64,000 nt of DNA, from NCBI GenBank assembly GCA_026627385.1, contig JAPNUR010000012.1:1-64000 (forward strand). Direction: 5' to 3'. This document shows, piece after piece, positions 61,717 to 64,000 of the stretch. This DNA is from Bacillota bacterium (GTDB taxonomy: Bacteria > Bacillota > Sulfobacillia > Sulfobacillales > Sulfobacillaceae). The stretch's first letter is position 1; each line of letters begins with the position of its first letter. Both the position numbers and the translations under genes were made by a program. The notes under the pieces are model-generated. The model had not been told where the DNA came from and ran no database searches. It saw only the letters and a program-made list of their open reading frames with translations.

Positions 61717-63724
61717 ATGAAGAAATCAGCGCGGCGTCCTCGGCTGTTTCCAGACCGACGGCCACTGCCAAGAGTTCGGCCATATCCACGACGCGGAGGG
61801 CATTCTCCACCCCCATCGCGGTGACCGAGGCGCTAAACATCGAAACATCTTTGGGACAGGCCACGACAAAGTAATGCACATCCGGAAGGGTCATGGCTTC
61901 GCGGATGCGCTGGTTGGCAGGCCGGTCGGTGATGTTGGTCTCTTCCATCCAAATCCGGCCGCCCCCCGCCCCACAGCAAAAGCTTTGCACCCCGTGGCGC
62001 GGCATCTCCACTAATTCCACACCTAAACGCTCAAGCAATCGGCGCGGTGCCTCCACGATCCCGTTCCACCGGCCTAAATAGCAGGGATCGTGATACGTGG
62101 CGCGCATCGACAACGGCCTCACAGTGAGCCGTCCCGTCTCAATCAACTCTAGAAACGCCTCCGTGTAATGCCGCACCTCTCGGTGAAAGCCCAATTTCTG
62201 ATATTCGTTTTTCAGCGCGTTCAACGAATGCGGATCCGTCGTAAAGATCCGTTGGTATTGTGCTTGGTTCAACGCCTGAATATTTTTCTGCGCCAATGTT
62301 TCAAAGAGCCCGTATTCCCCAATGCGCAGCGCTTCGTTGCCGGCATTCACCTCCCCTTCGTAGAGAATGCCAAAATCAACCCCGGCTTGGTGCAATAACC
62401 GGGCGATCAGCTGGCTTAACCGCTGCACCCGGGGATCCAGTGCCGCAAAATCGCCGACAAACCATAACCAGTCGACAGGTTCCTTTCGTGCATCTTTAAT
62501 GGGAACGTCAAGCCCCTTAGCCCACGCTGGTCGCTTGCGGGCGGGCTGGCCAAACGAATTGCCTTGGCGATCCCAGGCCACAAGCACCTTTTGCGCATTG
62601 GCCTCAATGTCGCCGTCTTCCAACAAGGCCGCCCGCAATCCGACAATCTTGGGCACGTGCTCAATGAACACAGGACAGGCCTCCTGGCACGCGCCGCAAG
62701 TGGTGCACGCCCAGAGTTCGTCTTGGGAAATCACCTGCCCCGCAATCGGCGGGGTGTCGGCATTCCCCACCGTCTTGGCCGCTAGTTGCTCATTGAGCGC
62801 ATCGCGCAGCTTCAAAATCACCATTTTGGGCGATAGCGGTTGACCAGCCGCGTGGGCAGGGCACACTGCCTGACATCGACCACATTCCGTACACGTATAG
62901 AGGTCGAGGAGATCCTTCCAGGTGAAATCATTAAAGGTGCGAATAGCCATGGTGTCTTCCGGCGGCTGGGCGAGGAGCGCCCCCTTGGGACCTAAATTGC
63001 GCAGGAAAATATTAGGTACTGCCGCAAAAATATGAAAATGTTTGGAATAAGGCAGGTAGGCCAAAAAGGCCAACACCACGCCCATATCCATCACATAACC
63101 CACGGCGTAGCCAATGCTGGCGGCAGTAGGACCAGTCCAGCCGAGCCTCAGCCATACACGCGACAGAGCCCAGCCCAAAAAGTGCGACCGCGCCACTGGG
63201 TCCGCCACATGGAGGACTTCGCGCGCCACAAAAGGAAAGAAGGAATCGTGAATGACAATGCCGACAATAATGGCGGCGATGAGTCCCAAAATCAGATACG
63301 CGTCTTTTTCGTCAGACCCGTGAAAACGCGCAGGGCGAATCACCAAGCGGTTATAAAGGGCCATGAGAATGCCGAGTGCCACCAACAGGACCCAAATGTC
63401 CACCAAGGGCGCCAGGACGCGCCCGACGGTAAAGCCGGGAAAGAAAATTTCGCCGACCGTTTCCACGATGTCAATGAGCAACACCACAAAGCCGCTAAAG
63501 ATGAGGTAATGTAACAGGCCCGAATACGTGATGCGAAACATGCGGCGGTGAAGCAGGACATGCTCCACCACCGACTGTACCCGTGCCCCCAAGCGGTCCG
63601 TGCGCTGAGCGGGCCTTGCACCTTTCATCACCCGAATGAGCGTGGCCAGGCGTCGCATAAATAACCCGCCGCTGACAAGAATCATGGCCACCGTAAAGAT
63701 CATGAGGACGGTTCGCACGGTCAC
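61715..63724 (-). CDS. membrane FeS ETF:menaquinone oxidoreductase (EMO-like, HdrD-related)
   Basis: A 669-aa protein. The N-terminal 250 residues form about six membrane segments of the NarI-like cytochrome b type (histidines in HVLLHRRMFRITYSGLLHYL). Next is a ferredoxin-like part with CTECGRCQAVCP near 278 and CTTCGACQEACP near 340. The C-terminus has CCG-type cysteine segments (YHDPCYLGRW, SFCCGAGGGRIW near 583) like HdrD/GlpC. It should pass electrons from ETF to menaquinone during fatty or amino acid oxidation. The GTG start overlaps the etfA stop by one base. Confidence 0.87.
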   Translation of the reverse strand: MTVRTVLMIFTVAMILVSGGLFMRRLATLIRVMKGARPAQRTDRLGARVQSVVEHVLLHRRMFRITYSGLLHYLIFSGFVVLLIDIVETVGEIFFPGFTVGRVLAPLVDIWVLLVALGILMALYNRLVIRPARFHGSDEKDAYLILGLIAAIIVGIVIHDSFFPFVAREVLHVADPVARSHFLGWALSRVWLRLGWTGPTAASIGYAVGYVMDMGVVLAFLAYLPYSKHFHIFAAVPNIFLRNLGPKGALLAQPPEDTMAIRTFNDFTWKDLLDLYTCTECGRCQAVCPAHAAGQPLSPKMVILKLRDALNEQLAAKTVGNADTPPIAGQVISQDELWACTTCGACQEACPVFIEHVPKIVGLRAALLEDGDIEANAQKVLVAWDRQGNSFGQPARKRPAWAKGLDVPIKDARKEPVDWLWFVGDFAALDPRVQRLSQLIARLLHQAGVDFGILYEGEVNAGNEALRIGEYGLFETLAQKNIQALNQAQYQRIFTTDPHSLNALKNEYQKLGFHREVRHYTEAFLELIETGRLTVRPLSMRATYHDPCYLGRWNGIVEAPRRLLERLGVELVEMPRHGVQSFCCGAGGGRIWMEETNITDRPANQRIREAMTLPDVHYFVVACPKDVSMFSASVTAMGVENALRVVDMAELLAVAVGLETAEDAALISS

Positions 63725-64000
63725 TAGCCCGCCCTCCCTTGCAATTTTTCGGTCAAGATCGGCATTAATTCCAGCATGTCGGCTGTCGCTCCATAGTGGG
63801 CGACGTCAAAAATTGGCGCATTGGCGTCGCTGTTGACCGCAATGATCAAATCCGCATCTTTCATCCCTTGAAGATGTTCCGGTGCACCGCTAATCCCCAG
63901 AGCCAAATAGACTTTGGGCTTGACGGTCTTGCCGGACTTGCCGACCTGGCGCGACCTGGGCAACCATCCGGCATCCACCACCGGCCTCGAGCAGCTGACC
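63724..64000 (-). CDS. etfA: electron transfer flavoprotein alpha subunit EtfA (partial, C-terminal end)
   Basis: Only the last 91 or so codons are in the window; the 5' part lies beyond the right edge. The segment SRPVVDAGWLPRSRQVGKSG, then TVKPKVYLALGISGAPEHLQG and IIAVNSDANAPIFDVAHYG, is the FAD-binding C-terminal domain of EtfA. Translational overlap with the EMO-like gene (TAGTG) supports a functional ETF to quinone module. Confidence 0.95.
   Translation of the reverse strand, partial: VSCSRPVVDAGWLPRSRQVGKSGKTVKPKVYLALGISGAPEHLQGMKDADLIIAVNSDANAPIFDVAHYGATADMLELMPILTEKLQGRAG

Overview
The window looks like chromosome from a high-GC, endospore-forming Firmicute. A Sulfobacillus-like thermoacidophile is my best guess, but this is inference from gene content, not a database match. 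The main supports are spoIIE next to tilS and ftsH, a Bacillus-type tenI-thiSGF-thiO thiamine operon, a paired active/inactive M16 peptidase locus of the ymfF/ymfH type, comB (sulfolactate, a spore solute in bacilli), and an ETF:menaquinone oxidoreductase. Strong Shine-Dalgarno sequences (AAGGAGG, GGGGGG), frequent GTG/TTG starts and stop/start overlaps are typical throughout.

Left part (1-25.9 kb, mostly minus strand). A TPP-riboswitch operon tenI-thiS-thiG-thiF-thiO-thiE (4.75-0.3 kb) makes the thiazole half of thiamine and couples it to HMP-PP. A rhodanese gene sits upstream behind a perfect ATACCC/GGGTAT palindrome that resembles CstR/CsoR operators. Next come a membrane-anchored beta-propeller-like protein, comB, and a compact AddA/AddB-like helicase-nuclease pair in which only the B subunit carries a nuclease. 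A plus-strand HAD phosphatase converges on hutH, which is coupled to two M16 peptidases, ftsH, tilS and spoIIE. A galU-manC-aminotransferase cluster closes this part.

Centre (26.2-48.6 kb). This is the most striking region. An apparently single 18.9-kb minus-strand operon reads pfaA-like, pfaC-like, pfaD-like, MFS transporter, psd, cdsA, pssA, sfp-type PPTase. It joins a PUFA-synthase-like (secondary lipid) megasynthase to a complete CDP-DAG to phosphatidylserine to phosphatidylethanolamine pathway. The PfaC-like subunit ends in a PlsC-like acyltransferase domain, as in terrestrial myxobacterial Pfa3, which suggests acyl chains are delivered straight into phospholipid. A separate STAND-type ATPase regulator converges on the operon end. 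The operon promoter has an extended -10, a poor -35 and two direct repeats 20 bp apart, so it looks activator-dependent. Upstream lie a hairpin-rich intergenic stretch and an ISL3-type transposase remnant.

Right part (48.6-64 kb). This is a mosaic of accessory genes: a hypothetical protein, a secreted clan GH-A glycosidase facing a GH1 beta-glucosidase, an isochorismatase-like hydrolase, a small membrane protein, an O6-alkylguanine-DNA alkyltransferase and a PilZ protein. A decay zone follows (55.1-57.0 kb) with a broken Phd/PIN toxin-antitoxin pair and a broken cytochrome P450. Then come an NCS1 permease facing two nucleoside hydrolases (a nucleobase/nucleoside salvage set), pfkA, and the membrane FeS ETF:quinone oxidoreductase coupled to etfA, which runs off the right edge.

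No tRNA, rRNA or CRISPR array was recognised.
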